This document shows, piece by piece, positions 48,040 to 59,869 of a stretch of 64,000 nucleotides of DNA; within the stretch, counting starts at the first letter, position 1; each line of letters begins with the position of its first letter. Position numbers and translations under genes: made by a program. Location of the stretch: NCBI GenBank assembly GCA_024509875.1, contig JAMPIV010016258.1:124001-188000 (forward strand), written 5' to 3'. This stretch comes from Oreohelix idahoensis. Taxonomy: Eukaryota; Mollusca; Gastropoda; Stylommatophora; Oreohelicidae. The notes below the pieces were generated by a model. It was not told the origin of the DNA. It worked only from the letters and a program-made list of their open reading frames with translations, and ran no database searches.

Positions 48040-48350
48040 GTGCCGTCTAATTATCAAACTAGACCAATAATTAGTCCTGCAGGGGCGGGGCTAGTCAACC
48101 CACCGGCCCGCAGACGGGAAGCGGCGAAACGAATTAGTCGGAGCAGGTTTTTAATTTGCCGTGATGGGCCCACTATTTTTATTGAAAACTCGGACAGACC
48201 GACAAGAAGTTGGCAGGAAGCTTTTGTATAGGCTAAGTGAGGTGAAAGAGAGAGTTCGCTTTCATTAAAACCCGGCTTTAGCCTTTTGAACAATACTTTT
48301 AAGTCTTCATGAAATCTGGCCAGGAAAACAGGTAAAGACGCGAAGTAAGA
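48040..48350. other. GC-richer, non-repetitive block with homeodomain-like sites
   Basis: Contains AATTATCAAA, CAATAATTAGTCC, GAATTAGTCGG and TTTTAATTTGCC plus GGGGCGGGGC. It has no similarity to the other repeats in the window and no convincing ORF. A possible intronic regulatory element; inference only. Confidence 0.25.
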
Positions 48351-48499
48351 ATTACAAGCCGTAAAAGACAAATGTTCAATTTTGATTTTTGTTAATTTCT
48401 CTCTTCCTCCACCCCTTAAACTGGTGGGGGTAAACGAAAGTACGTAATACGTCTATCCAGGATAAGGGACTTAGGAGAAATGATAGCTTAATGTTGCAG

Positions 48500-48745
48500 T
48501 GAGATGGGATCAACAAATCAATCTATAACCTTTAACTCCCCAAGGAGCATATGCCTAAAACAAACACATGCCAAGTCCTCACGTCCCGTGCCATCCGCTC
48601 ATATTCTTTCAATGTCTTCCTCATCATTTTCACTTCTGTCTCCAGTTCTCGTCACCATGTCTTTATTCCCCCCCCCCCTTTTTTTTTTGTTTGGATCTAC
48701 TTCTGCCTCTCGTTCCCTGGGGGTTCCAGAACAAGGACTGCCGTG
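48500..48745 (-). mobile_element. LINE family A 3' end, antisense, longest copy
   Basis: CTTTAACTCCCCAAGGAGCA, AACAAACACATGCCAAGTCC, CCGTGCCATCCGCTCATATT and CCTGGGGGTTCCAGAACAAG. Confidence 0.7.
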
Positions 48746-48799
48746 TTATGCTATCAGCAGGTGAAAACATGAGCCAAAGAAAGTGAGAATCTCCTTACA

Positions 48800-48925
48800 A
48801 GAAGACTGCACCACAAGCTCTTGTCTGTATTCACAAGCTTTTGCAGTGGTTGTTTCTGCACAAGTTTCTTTTACATGATGAGGTTGCCAACCCCATGCAC
48901 TACAACATGTTAGTTGCCCTCTAGG
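48800..48925 (-). mobile_element. Repeat family D, antisense
   Basis: AGAAGACTGCACCACAAGCT and TTACATGATGAGGTTGCCAA. Confidence 0.45.
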
Positions 48926-49054
48926 ACATGCCTGAAGGAGAAGCTGTCTTATTGTTTCTTTGCCTCCCCAATGACCCTCGGGAGCTTCACGAAGCTACTG
49001 TTACTCTAATGAAAATCAGTTGGCCACTTTAACAAAAAAATGTCACGTATCTTA

Positions 49055-49250
49055 CTTAGAGAGTTTACGACTACGGTGTAAATAGATGACCTGATCTGTC
49101 ATTTTTACTTAGACTTTACGACTACGTTGTAAATAGATGAACTGTCTGCCATTTTTACTTAGAGACTTTATAACTACGTTGTAAATAAATGAACTGCCAT
49201 TTTTACTTAGAGACTTTAGGACTACGTTGTAAATAGATGAACTGTCTGCT
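49055..49250 (+). repeat. ~50-bp tandem repeat, 4 copies
   Basis: Unit GACTTTACGACTACGTTGTA + AATAGATGAACTGTCTGCCA + TTTTTACTTAGA. Confidence 0.88.
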
Positions 49251-50095
49251 ATTTCACATAAAAATATAGTGATACAGTAACAATTTAAAAAAGGGACAGT
49301 TAAGATCGAAGCTTGGAGCGGAGCTCGGTGCTCGGAGCAGTGGGGCAGCAGGTTTTTGTCGGGAGCTGAGCGGCGTCGAAGTACATAAAAGTGTGAATGT
49401 TCTGTTGTTTGTTGTTGTTGTTTTTTTTTCATTCCAACATGAATTACATTATACAAGATGTATAGAAATGAAATAAAATATTTCATATTTGTGCTTTGTT
49501 CGAAATTTTAAGTTCATTTATTTGTTTTACTCAGGGCTTTCGGAGTCGGGAGTTGGAATCGAAAAGTCGGTAGTTTTGTACAGAGTCGAATTCAGTTACA
49601 AACTCCCAGACTCCGACTCCTCTCATTATCCTAAAATTCCCAAACGCCCTTCACAGAGAAACTCATCTATTGGACAATGACATAACAAAGCAACAGTTTT
49701 TTTACAGATTGAACTATCCTATATATAAAATCCCAGCTTTTTCTGTCAGTGCGTAACGCTAAGGGATGCAATTTTGGTTGAAAGTTAGACTTTAATTGGA
49801 TATTAATAGTCCGATGCTTCCGGTTCAAGATGTCCGACACAGTTTGTAGTAAAACAACTGCTGCCTTGTAGGAAGGTCACGGAAAACCAGAGGCTAGGGA
49901 AGCAGTCCCGAACAAATGCATGCTGAAGACGGATGCACTGGGCCGCAAGGCGCACAACATAGTGCAACGCAAACCGCCATGAGATGACAGACACAAATAT
50001 GACTCAACGAGATAGTGCTCGACCCACGGAGTCCCGCCAGGTGGGAACAGTGCCGGACTCCCTGCCTCGAAGGGGTCCACCCAAAGCTACTGGTG
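49251..50095. other. Unassigned stretch
   Basis: GGAGCGGAGCTCGG-like sequence at 49315-49345 recalls the 52.86-kb array. Otherwise nothing recognised. Confidence 0.3.
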
Positions 50096-50222
50096 GTCAC
50101 TTAATGAACGGAGTAGCATATGGCAACAACCCACTTCTGTCAGTTGGGAGCCTTGGGTTGACTACTGCCTTTATTAGAGTCATAAATGTGGAAGTCTGAA
50201 GGCGAACGAGGAAGAAGAAAAT
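50096..50222 (+). mobile_element. Jockey-like 3' end with (GAA) tail
   Basis: GLTTAFIRVINVEV, a stop, then GAGGAAGAAGAAA. Same end as 670-919. Confidence 0.5.
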
Positions 50223-50560
50223 TTTTTTTTTTAAATTAATGAAGATAAACAGAAATCCCGTTCAACCTCTGATGGGTTATAATTAGGATATATATTGTTT
50301 TCAATTTCAAATAATATGAACAACTGCCGACATGAGAAAGTGGCATCACATTTGAAAATAGGGATACTCACAATTGTGCTTAGGCCTATACGTTAAATAA
50401 AAAAATAAAAAACAAACAAACAAACAAACAAAATCAAGAAGAAACTATGAACAAGAATAATATTAAAGTGGAGGGGTGTAAAGGCCTGGTGGTTCTAGTT
50501 ATATAACGGACTTTACCAGATATTTAATTGATTTTCATCTGTTTAAAGTCACATGCATTG
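50223..50560. other. Unassigned stretch
   Basis: Poly-A-rich with an (AAAC)n run at 50410-50430. Confidence 0.3.
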
Positions 50561-52010
50561 TAAGAACAGCATCAGACCTTCACATTCCCAGCCACTATAT
50601 ATTAACATTTGTTCGTGTTAAATATTGTTTGACTATATTATGCAGTTCCCTAGGTCTGTCTATTCTCAACACCTCTTCTATATTTATAGGTAAGTTGGAT
50701 GCCTGCAAATAATCCAATATTGATATTCTTATTTGGTCATACCTCTTACACTTTAACAAGAAATGTTCTATATTATTGTCTTGAAGACACCCTGCACAGT
50801 AAGGCTCTTCTATTCTGAAATAGCCTTTTCCCAGCTGTAGTCTGAGAAGCTTCTTATTACTGGGAATTTTCAATTCCCTAGATATCTGACATTTTCTTGT
50901 TGGAGCCCTGAACATCTTATATGCATGTCTTCCTTTCAGATTTTTATCCCACTCTGCTTTCCATTCACCTGTTATTAAATCTTTAATTAAGCTCTTAATT
51001 TCTGATTTACTCATCCCTACATTTATTAGATTTTTATCAGATCTACCTTTCTTGGCTTCTTTATCTGCCTTTTCATTTCCTTCTATGCCAACATGTGAAG
51101 GTATCCAAGCAATTAATACTGAACATCCTCTGGAATATAAGTATGTAGTAGCCAGAAAAATCTCCTCTGCTATATCAGGTCTACTACATTCTCGTAAGTT
51201 TCTAAGTGCTTTAATTGTTGAAAGAGAGTCAGTTAAAACTGTTAATTTTTTGGGAGAATTATTAGAGAATATTTCTAGTGCTTTTAGTATTGCCACCATC
51301 TCTGCAGTGAAAATGGATGTATTTTCCGTGATGCTATATTCTTTTGCCATTTTCCATATTGGAATATATATTCCTATCCCCAATTCGCCATCCTCTCCCT
51401 TGGATCCATCTGTGTACACAGTAATGCTGTCTTTTGATATTTGTTGTATATATTTATTGGCTGTGTTTTTAATATTTTCTATATTATTTGTTTTCTTAAG
51501 TATTTCTGCTAGGTGGTAGTCCGTGTCTGGTTTCTTGATCTCCCAGGGCGGAATCACTGGCTTGTATTCACAACTGTTATTAATTGATATAATTACACTT
51601 CCATCCTGTAATGTACCCAGTATGGGCTCCCATTGATGTTGATCTGATTTGCCTCCATTCTGTACATCTTGTTACTGTGTGCAGCAGAGTCATATATTAT
51701 ACTTCCATAATCTATTTTTCCTCTAATAAAAGATTTATAAAAAGTGAGCATTGTCTTAGTGCTTGCACCCCATCCATTACCTTTCAAATATCTTAATAAG
51801 TTAGTCAATCCTCTGCAAGACTCCACTAGTTTATCTATGTGTTTATTCCAGTTCAGCTGTTGGTCCAATATCATTCCTAGATATCGAGTGGTTTGAACTG
51901 TTTTAATGTTTTGCCCTTGGATATTTATATCTATAATTTTATTTTTTACAACCCTACCTTTACTGAAGATCATTCCCAATGTTTTATTTGAATTCAGCTG
52001 AAAACCCCAG
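50560..52010 (-). mobile_element. I/Nimb-like non-LTR retrotransposon with intact RNase H, truncated
   Basis: On the - strand, 52008-51625 encodes the RT thumb (GFQLNSNKTLGMIF, TTRYLGMILDQQLNWNKHID, KIDYGSIIYDSA). A break and probable internal deletion follow, then an intact 320-aa frame (51557-50595) with an RNase HI domain. Catalytic residues are D50 (YTDGS), E86 (FTAEM), D110 (LTDS), H155 and D165 (SHVGIEGNEKAD). It ends in a CAGC...HFLLKC zinc-like segment. The RT catalytic core is missing, so it is not autonomous. Confidence 0.82.
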
Positions 52011-52334
52011 AAGAAGAAGAAGACTTTAATTGTATTGTTTCCCTTATAAGTACTCTCCCAAAAATAGTAACACTTACCAAAGAAGGATGCGCAAATGACG
52101 GTGTGCACAAAAATATATTTATAGAATGTGTGATCCCGTATACACACATTGGGATCCTCGCTGCTGCTACGTAGTTCGTGTACTGTGGTGATGCAGTGGT
52201 TATTTTAAATACTTTTGAATAAGTAAAATTGCCGTTAGGTATTGGTGCTTTTGAATTTAATTCCCGTCTAGTACTAGTTAATATAAGAAAGATTAAATTA
52301 ATATAGTTTCATTGGCATAGTATTATTTCTCGTT

Positions 52335-52480
52335 TCGCTTCCCGTGGAGCATGTAGCCAGCACAGCTGTTGGTCCCCTAATAAGAAGTTCGCATCAAATC
52401 TTTCGTGTACTTTTGCATTTATGGTCTCCGTAGCTGTTTGTTTGACATGATGATGTAGCCAGCATCATGCACATCATTAT
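52335..52480 (-). mobile_element. Repeat family D, antisense
   Basis: CCGTGGAGCATGTAGCCAGC, ACAGCTGTTGGTCCCCTAAT and AGCTGTTTGTTTGACATGAT. Confidence 0.5.
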
Positions 52481-52659
52481 TTCAATCGGCTTTAACGACA
52501 GTGCCAGAAGGAAGAATAGGCCTATTCTTTCTGTGTGTCCCCAGAAACCCGAGGAAAGTACACGGACGATTCTAGTTTGTATGGCGTTGACATTGTTTGA
52601 AAACGCTTGAAAAAAAAAATGTTGTATTTTCAATGTCACAAAGTAAAAGAAGAAGGTCA

Positions 52660-52818
52660 AGGTAGTCCCAGAGCAGATACTACCGTAGGGGAGTGAAGTG
52701 TTAGAGACTTCACCATAATAGGTCCAGCATCGAGAGTTGGGGGTGACCAGTTCCCTTCCTCACTGCCTTTTCCTTCCCTTACTCAGTCAGGTACCCATTT
52801 ACAGCTGTGTGCACTGTT
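52660..52818 (-). mobile_element. SINE family C, 5'-truncated
   Basis: GTGTTAGAGACTTCACCATA, AGTTGGGGGTGACCAGTTCC and CCATTTACAGCTGTGTGCAC. The tRNA-like head is absent. Confidence 0.7.
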
Positions 52819-52855
52819 TTAACTTAAAAATGTGGGGGGGGGGGATTGAGTTGGA

Positions 52856-53250
52856 CCTCGGAGCAGAGCACTAGCGGGGCTGGAGGAGTCACTACAGACG
52901 CCGGAGCGGAGCAGTAGCGGGGCTGGAGCAGTAGCGGGGCTGGAGCAGTAGCGGGGCTGGAGCAGTCACTATAGACGCCGCAGCAGAGCAGTAGCGGGGC
53001 TGGAGCAGTCACTACAGACGCCGGAGCAGAGCAGTAGCGGGGCTTGAGCAGTCACTACAGACGCTGGAGCAGAGCAGTAGCGGGGCTTGAGCAGTCACTA
53101 CAGACGCCGGAGCGGAGCAGTAGCGGGGCTTGAGCAGTCACTACAGACGCCGGAGCAAAGCAGTAGCGGGGCTTGAGCAGTCACTACAGACGCCGGAGCA
53201 GAGCAGTAGCGGGGCTGGAGCAGTCACTACAGACGTCGGAGCGGAGGAAT
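52856..53250 (+). repeat. ~43-bp GC-rich minisatellite, ~9 copies
   Basis: Unit AGCAGTAGCGGGGCTTGAGC + AGTCACTACAGACGCCGGAG + CAG, with short internal GGGGCTGGAGCAGTAGC repeats. Confidence 0.9.
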
Positions 53251-53317
53251 TAAAAAATATCATTGCTCCAAAGCCCTGGTTAAAATAATTATACTTGAAG
53301 TAAAGCTACTCTGGTTC

Positions 53318-53562
53318 TGAGCGTCCGATTGACAGTGTGGTTAGAAAGCTGGTCTCCCGCGGTAAAGGTGTCGGGATATCGACACGCTCCAGTCTACCCT
53401 ATTGTAAATGGGTATCTGACACTCATCTTGAGTTAGGGAAGGAATAGGCAGCGAGGAAGTGAACTGTTCACTCCCACCTCTCGATGCTGGACCTAGTAAA
53501 GTGGAATCTCTAACACTTCACTCCGCTACGGCCGTATGTACTATGGGACTACCTTTATTTAT
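53318..53562 (+). mobile_element. SINE family C, sense
   Basis: Head GCGTCCGATTGACAGTGTGG, TGTAAATGGGTATCTGACAC in the body and CTATGGGACTACCTTTATTT at the end. Confidence 0.78.
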
Positions 53563-53584
53563 TTATGCTCTGGTGCTACAAAAG

Positions 53585-55430
53585 AATATTCAAGCCAGTG
53601 TCAGAGAATAACTGTAGCCATAAAAGAATATTCAAGCCAGTGTTCAGAGAATAACTGTAGCCATAAAAGAATATTCAAGCCAGTGTTCAGAGAATAACTG
53701 TAGCCATAAAAGAATATTCAAGCCAGTGTTCAGAGAATAACTGTAGCCATAAAAGAATATTCAAGCCAGTGTTCAGAGAATAACTGTAGCCATAAAAGAA
53801 TATTCAAGCCAGTGTTCAGAGAATAACTGTAGCCATACAAGAATATTCAAGCCAGTGTTCAGCCAGTGTTCAGAGAATAACTGTAGCCATAAAAGAATAT
53901 TCAAGCCAGTGTTCAGAGAATAACTGTAGCCATAAAAGAATATTCAAGCCAGTGTTCAGAGAATAACTGTAGCCATAAAAGAATATTCAAGCCAGTGTTC
54001 AGAGAATAACTGTAGCCATAAAAGAATATTCAAGCCAGTGTTCAGAGAATAACTGTAGCCATAAAAGAATATTCAAGCCAGTGTTCAGAGAATAACTGTA
54101 GCCATAAAAGAATATTCAAGCCAGTGTTCAGAGAATAACTGTAGCCATAAAAGAATATTCAAGCCAGTGTTCAGAGAATAACTGTAGCCATAAAAGAATA
54201 TTCAAGCCAGTGTTCAGAGAATAACTGTAGCCATAAAAGAATATTCAAGCCAGTGTTCAGAGAATAACTGTAGCCATAAAAGAATATTCAAGCCAGTGTC
54301 AGAGAATAACTGTAGCCATAAAAGAATATTCAAGCCAGTGTCAGAGAATAACTGTAGCCATAAAAGAATATTCAAGCCAGTGTCAGAGAATAACTGTAGC
54401 CATAAAATAATATTCAAGCCATAAAAGAATATTCAAGCCAGTGTCAGAGAATAACTGTAGCCATCAAAAAGAATATTACAGTGTCAGAGAATAACTGTAG
54501 CCATAAAAGAATATTCAAGTCAGTGTCAGAGAATAACTGTAGCCATAAAAGAATATTCAAGCCAGTGTCAGAGAATAACTGTAGCCATAAAAGAATATTC
54601 AAGCCAGTGTCAGAGAATAACTGTAGCCATAAAAGAATATTCAAGCCAGTGTCAGAGAATAACTGTAGCCATAAAAGAATATTCAAGCCAGTGTCAGAGA
54701 ATAACTGTAGCCATAAAAGAATATTCAAGCCAGTGTCAGAGAATAACTGTAGCCATAAAAGAATATTCAAGCCAGTGTCAGAGAATAACTGTAGCCATAA
54801 AAGAATATTCAAGCCAGTGTCAGCGAATAACTGTCAAGCCAGTGTCAGAGAATAACTGTAGCCATAAAATAATATTCAAGCCAGTGTCAGAGAATAAGCC
54901 ATAAAAGAATATTAAGAATAACCATAAAAGAATATTCAAGTCAGTGTCAGAGAATAACTGTAGCCATAAAAGAATATTCAAGCCAGTGTCAGAGAATAAC
55001 TGTAGCCATAAAAGAATATTCAAGCCAGTGTCAGAGAATAACTGTAGCCATAAAAGAATATTCAAGCCAGTGTCAGAGAATAACTGTAGCCATAAAAGAA
55101 TATTCAAGCCAGTGTCAGAGAATAACTGTAGCCATAAAAGAATATTCAAGTCAGTGTCAGAGAATAACTGTAGCCATAAAAGAATATTCAAGCCAGTGTC
55201 AGAGAATAACTGTAGCCATAAAATAATATTCAAGCCAGTGTCAGATAATAACTGTAGCCATAAAATAATATTCAAGCCAGTGTCAGGGAATAACTGTAGC
55301 CATAAAAGAATATTCAAGCCAGTGTCAGAGAATTATTCAAGCCAGTGTCAGAGAATAACTGTAGCCATAAAAGAATATTCAAGCTAGTGTCAGAGAATAA
55401 CTGTAGCCATGAAAGAATATTCAAGCCATC
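53585..55430 (+). repeat. 42/43-bp minisatellite, ~43 copies
   Basis: Unit CATAAAAGAATATTCAAGCC + AGTGTTCAGAGAATAACTGT + AGC. 43-bp units (GTGTTCAG) fill ~53630-54290. 42-bp units (GTGTCAG) fill the right part and the extreme left. A scrambled zone lies at 54815-54940. The 14-aa-repeat frames in the 42-bp part are by-products. Confidence 0.96.
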
Positions 55431-55578
55431 TTTTAAATGGAATTTTTGGTCACGTAATCATTTATTTTAACACATCAAGAGAATACTGAGAGTACAATGA
55501 CAACCATAATGGAGGGGACAGTTTGAAGGTAACGGTCAAGAGAACAACATCAATGTAAGAAAGAAATCAAGAGGTTGC

Positions 55579-57852
55579 TGTCGTGAAACGAGTGTAACCC
55601 ACTACTTTGTTAATCACTATGTCAAGATATAGATTTGCTTCAACCAATCAACGAGCAACGTACGAGCAACGTTCACCAGTCTCTGAGACAGAATAAATTA
55701 ACGGCCATCTTGTTCACGCAAGATGGCGGATGAAACTGAATAAAATTAGGCTGTACAGCGCTTGAGACTAAACCGGAGGAAACCAATCATTTTGCTCCGC
55801 CAGGAACCAACCAAATGCTTTCCTTAAGCATTTACCTACCTATATAATCGGGCTGATTTTATGCATAATCACACATCACCGACGCGACGCCAGAGATACC
55901 GACCGACTGAAGAGGAAAAGCTGTCACCTTGATTTATAGCTTACCTGGAGTGCAATGACCTGCAGCTTGCTTTGCTAAGTCGAGTCACAATCTGGCCGGT
56001 TTGAATCTTAGAGGGTAAATATATTTACGATAACCTTTAGGAAAATAGGCATTCAGCAGGTCTATAATGTTGGTATTTTTTGTGTGTCATTTATACTACC
56101 TATCAGGTTACTGATTGTATCTTGGGGAAATTAAGTATAATGATTGTATTTCCTATTATGATTGAATAGACAAAGACTAATAGGACTCATACCTCAATCT
56201 ATTGTCTCCTATAACTCAATCTATTGTCTCACATGACTTCAGTCTATTATCTCAGATAAGACCAACTGCCATATAACCAAAACAGTCCTTGTTAGGACTC
56301 AATCTATTGTCTCCTATACTTCAATCTGTTATCTCAGACCAACTGCAATATAACCAAAACAGTCCTTGTTAGGACTCAACCTATTGTCTCCTATACTTCA
56401 ATCTGTTATCTCAGACCAACTGCAATATAACCAAAACAGTCCTTGTTAGGACTCAATCTATTGTCTCCTATAACTTCAGTCTATTATCTCAGATAAAACT
56501 AACTGAAATATAACCAAAACAGTCCTTGTTAGGACTCAATCTCTTGTCTCATCTAACTCCAATCTATTGTCTCCTATAACTCCCACCTGATATATCACCA
56601 AACAGTCCTCGTCTCACATACTCCTATCATAAGAACATAACGTTATTGTTAGGATATATTATAGCACTTGTCAGAGAGGGCCTGGTATATTATAGGGGGA
56701 AGGACATTGTTGTATCACACCTAGGTGTACATATTATTGGATGTATTCATGTATTGAACTTATATTATGGGATGTATTCATGTATTGAATGTATTCATGT
56801 ATTGAATTTATATTATTGAATGTATTCATGCATTGAATTTATATTATTGAATGATATCCATGTATTAGTTTATCAGAAAGAATGTTTTGCAAGTAGACAC
56901 CTGTCTTGTCTCGCTATTGCTAAATCATACTGAGCCATGTTGTCATTCATCCTACATGCAGACACTGAGACACGCTCATATCATATACAATAGAAATAGG
57001 TGGGCTTGAGGACAGAAATTAGCCCCTATTTTTGCTTGTTACAGGTTTTATACGTGTCATAAAAACTGAGATCGTGGGTCGTCAATCCAGCTGCCTGGAA
57101 CTCCGCAGGAGCATAGAGGTTGTCAAGACTCTACATCTTTAGTCCCCCTCAGTCTTGGGTGGGCTAACGAAACGATCAACAGCTGGTGTTTTGTGTCAAC
57201 CAAACCAAGAAGGACAGCACTTCTAAGAGATGAGTACACATTAGTACCATTTCTGTCGGCATTGTGAGCATAGAAACTGTCAGTGATGAGAAAGTGAAGT
57301 AGCATAGCAAGAGACAAAAATAACAGCATAGCTGATAAGTGTTATATCCTTAATTAACAGCACAGCTGATACATGTACTATAATTGAATAACAGCACAGC
57401 TGATATAATTTTTGTTCCTATAATTGGAAAACTTGTTGTAATATTTATTTACATATCTATATAAATATAAATATTTGTAAATCATATGTAAACTTACAAA
57501 TTCATTACATTCCATTTTTCAACATTCACCCTTCAGCACAAGAGTAGATAGTGTATATACTAAATAAATAATAAGGAAATTGTATTTGAACGACTTGTCA
57601 ATTTTATCAGTGTTAAGTAAAATCTGTTTCCTTGGTTTTTTAATATCACAGTTAGTTACACAGCGGAGGTGGCACTTTATGTCGGTCTCCTCTCTACTAT
57701 TGTTTCGAGATCAGATCATTCACAGCCGTAACTAATTTGTGATACCAGTAGTTCTCTCAGACACTGGGACTTCACCATTTTCTGCAGAAATTCTATTTCT
57801 GTAATTGTCAGTACTATACTGATCCAAGAGCCAAATAAAACCTCTCGCCACA
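55579..57852 (+). mobile_element. 5' LTR of the Gmr1-like retrotransposon
   Basis: Begins TGTCGTGAAACG and ends CTCTCGCCACA just after AATAAAAC. It matches 63081-64000 with ~10-11 substitutions and one indel over 920 bp. It holds ~77-bp internal repeats at 56275-56590. The right end is set by the AATAAA position and the following PBS. Confidence 0.85.
56275..56590 (+). repeat. ~77-bp tandem repeats inside the LTR, 4 copies
   Basis: Unit starts AACCAAAACAGTCCTTGTTA; starts at 56275, 56352, 56429 and 56512. At least three units are also present in the 3' LTR. Confidence 0.88.
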
Positions 57853-57853
57853 C

Positions 57854-57874
57854 TGGGGGGCTCGTTCCTGGGAT
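57854..57874 (+). other. Probable primer binding site
   Basis: TGGGGGGCTCG then TTCCTGGGAT resembles the tRNA-Pro PBS used by some retroelements, with extra bases. It follows the LTR end by one base. Confidence 0.5.
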
Positions 57875-58166
57875 ATTTCTGTATATCTTGAGCCATACTT
57901 AGTCTATTCATCTATCTACACTCTATCTTGTGCCACCCATAGATAACATAAGAAACAGTTTTTTGAAAAAAAATTCTATAATAGGATTTAAAAACAAACA
58001 AACAAAAAAAAAAAAACAATATTTTCTTTGGAGGAGTACCATTTAGTACTCAGTAAATAGTTGATGCTCACAAAGTTGCACGGAAATTTTTGTTCATTTA
58101 AATTAATTAAGTTTAATTACAATAACTTGGTTATAGTAAATATACATACCCTATCTAAGTAACGCC

Positions 58167-59489
58167 ATGGCTGATCTAGTGAAGTTCAGAACTGCGATCA
58201 TGCAGATGGGTAAGGAATTAAATATGACAGGTGATGCTCTCACTCAGTATGTCACAACAGAAGTGGACAAACATATGGATAGGGAAGAAAGAAAGTTGCA
58301 ATTAGAGACTGAAGCAAGAAAATTAGAGGCTGATAGAGAAGCAAAGAAATTAGAGGCTGAAGAAAGGCGGTTGCAAGCGGAAGCTGAGAGAGAAGCCAAA
58401 AGACTGGAAGCTGAGAGAGAAGCCAAAAGACTGGAAGCTGAGAGAGAAGACAAAAGACTGGAAGCTCAGAGAGAAGACAAAAGACTGGAAGCTGAGAGAG
58501 AAACCAAAAGATTAGAAATTGAAGCCAAGAAATGGGAGGCTGAAAATGAGGAAAGGAAATTACAAGCAGAGAGAGACCATCAGTTGAGATTAAAAGAGCT
58601 TGAAATTCAGGCAAATACTGGCAATAATGGTGGTAGCTCACCTCACTCTGAGAGTAGCTCCAGCCAGAGCACCTCAAGTGGGGCCATGAATTTTCATCTG
58701 GACCCATTTGTTGAGAAAGAAGACGCCATTGAGTCGTACCTGGATAGATACGAAAGACTAGCCACTACCTATGGCTTAGTGAAAGAAAAATGGAGTCTTA
58801 AACTATCTCAGGGATTGAGAGGTGTGGCCTACGATGTGTATTTGAAGCTCTCAAGAGATGACCAGGAAGATTATGAAATCCTGAAGCAGGCACTGCTTGT
58901 GAGATATGAAAAGAACTCAGAATCATATAGAAAGAAATTCCGAACAGCTAAACTTCTTCCAGGAGAAAACTATCACCAATTCTCGGCTAGATTGGAAACC
59001 TATTTGGAAAAATGGAGTAGTTTAGGGAAGTGTCAGGATCTGAAAGAAATGGTAATGATGGAGCAAGTGAAAGAGTCCATGCCTCAAGAAATGAGGAAGT
59101 TTATCATGGAACAAGGAGCAGAGAGATTGGAAGATATTGTAACTGTTGCTGAGAGGTATCAAGCAGCTCAGGCAGAATTATTAGGAAATAAGAAGAAGCA
59201 GGGTGAAAACTTCAAATCATCACAAAACTATACCAAATATGAACAAAAGGACCATACCACAAGGAACAAACAAAGGTTTGACCAAAAGGACAAAAACCCT
59301 CTAAGATCGGATAAGACACCTTACCGGAAGGAAGGAAAGTGGTGTAAAACTTGTCTAATGAGTAACCACAATACTGCGGACTGCAGAAGGAAGAATCCTC
59401 CTCATCCTGCTGCATGTCTTACAGCAGGGAATCAGGGAAGGAAGGAAATGGCAGTAAGTCAGAAAGACTTCCATCATCCCCCTGTCTAG
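58167..59489 (+). CDS. Retrotransposon gag (440 aa frame)
   Basis: Residues ~40-150 form a long charged coiled coil of 7-mer-like KRLEAERE repeats. Residues ~175-340 resemble a capsid/SCAN-like helical region (FRTAKLLPGENYHQF, SARLETYLEKW). A CCHC zinc knuckle, WCKTCLMSNHNTADC (C-x2-C-x4-H-x4-C), lies at ~391-405. The ATG at 58167 is the first good start after the PBS, with GCC before it. The stop at 59487 arises inside the target-site/SINE junction, so the frame is cut short by the insertion. The protease sequence past the SINE is in the frame expected if gag and pol were once continuous. Structural protein of the particle, cytoplasmic by family knowledge. Confidence 0.85.
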   Translation: MADLVKFRTAIMQMGKELNMTGDALTQYVTTEVDKHMDREERKLQLETEARKLEADREAKKLEAEERRLQAEAEREAKRLEAEREAKRLEAEREDKRLEAQREDKRLEAERETKRLEIEAKKWEAENEERKLQAERDHQLRLKELEIQANTGNNGGSSPHSESSSSQSTSSGAMNFHLDPFVEKEDAIESYLDRYERLATTYGLVKEKWSLKLSQGLRGVAYDVYLKLSRDDQEDYEILKQALLVRYEKNSESYRKKFRTAKLLPGENYHQFSARLETYLEKWSSLGKCQDLKEMVMMEQVKESMPQEMRKFIMEQGAERLEDIVTVAERYQAAQAELLGNKKKQGENFKSSQNYTKYEQKDHTTRNKQRFDQKDKNPLRSDKTPYRKEGKWCKTCLMSNHNTADCRRKNPPHPAACLTAGNQGRKEMAVSQKDFHHPPV

Positions 59490-59869
59490 GAGCCGCGCTA
59501 GCGTAGTGGTTACAACACCGCTCTGGCGACCGGGTGATACAGGATCAAACCCGGGCGACGGCATTTGAGGATTTTTCGGACCACTGGAAATTAAAGTCCA
59601 CCTGGCGAGAAACTTTGAAGGAGTGTCATTCCTGACCAGGGACTGGCGGCTTTTCCTGAGCCGACCCATGCATGGATACCCCGAATATGAGATTTGCCTG
59701 AATGAGCGAGCAACCACCTGTGACTGTATCAGAAAGCCACCAAATAAAGGGATACTCACGTAAAATCAATGTCAGGTTAGACATTAAAAAAAAATAATAA
59801 TAACCTGAGATTTCGCCTCGAGTATTAGCGGGCGTACGCAAAAAAAAAAAAAGTAAAAAAAAAAAAAAA
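59488..59869 (+). mobile_element. SINE family A nested between gag and protease
   Basis: The tRNA-like head has an A-box-like TAGCGTAGTGG and a B-box-like GGATCAAACCC. Poly-A tail at ~59840-59869. A perfect 12-bp ATCCCCCTGTCT duplication lies at 59476-59487 and 59870-59881. Second copy of the element at 25702-26080. Confidence 0.93.

Noticed and set aside
47499..48371. Short frames as a candidate LIM1 exon
   Set aside because: None contains the CxxC/HxxC/CxxC pattern next to plausible splice sites.
54214..55387. Frames of 120-165 aa with a 14-residue repeat on both strands
   Set aside because: The 42-bp unit is a multiple of three without stops. No signal outside the array.
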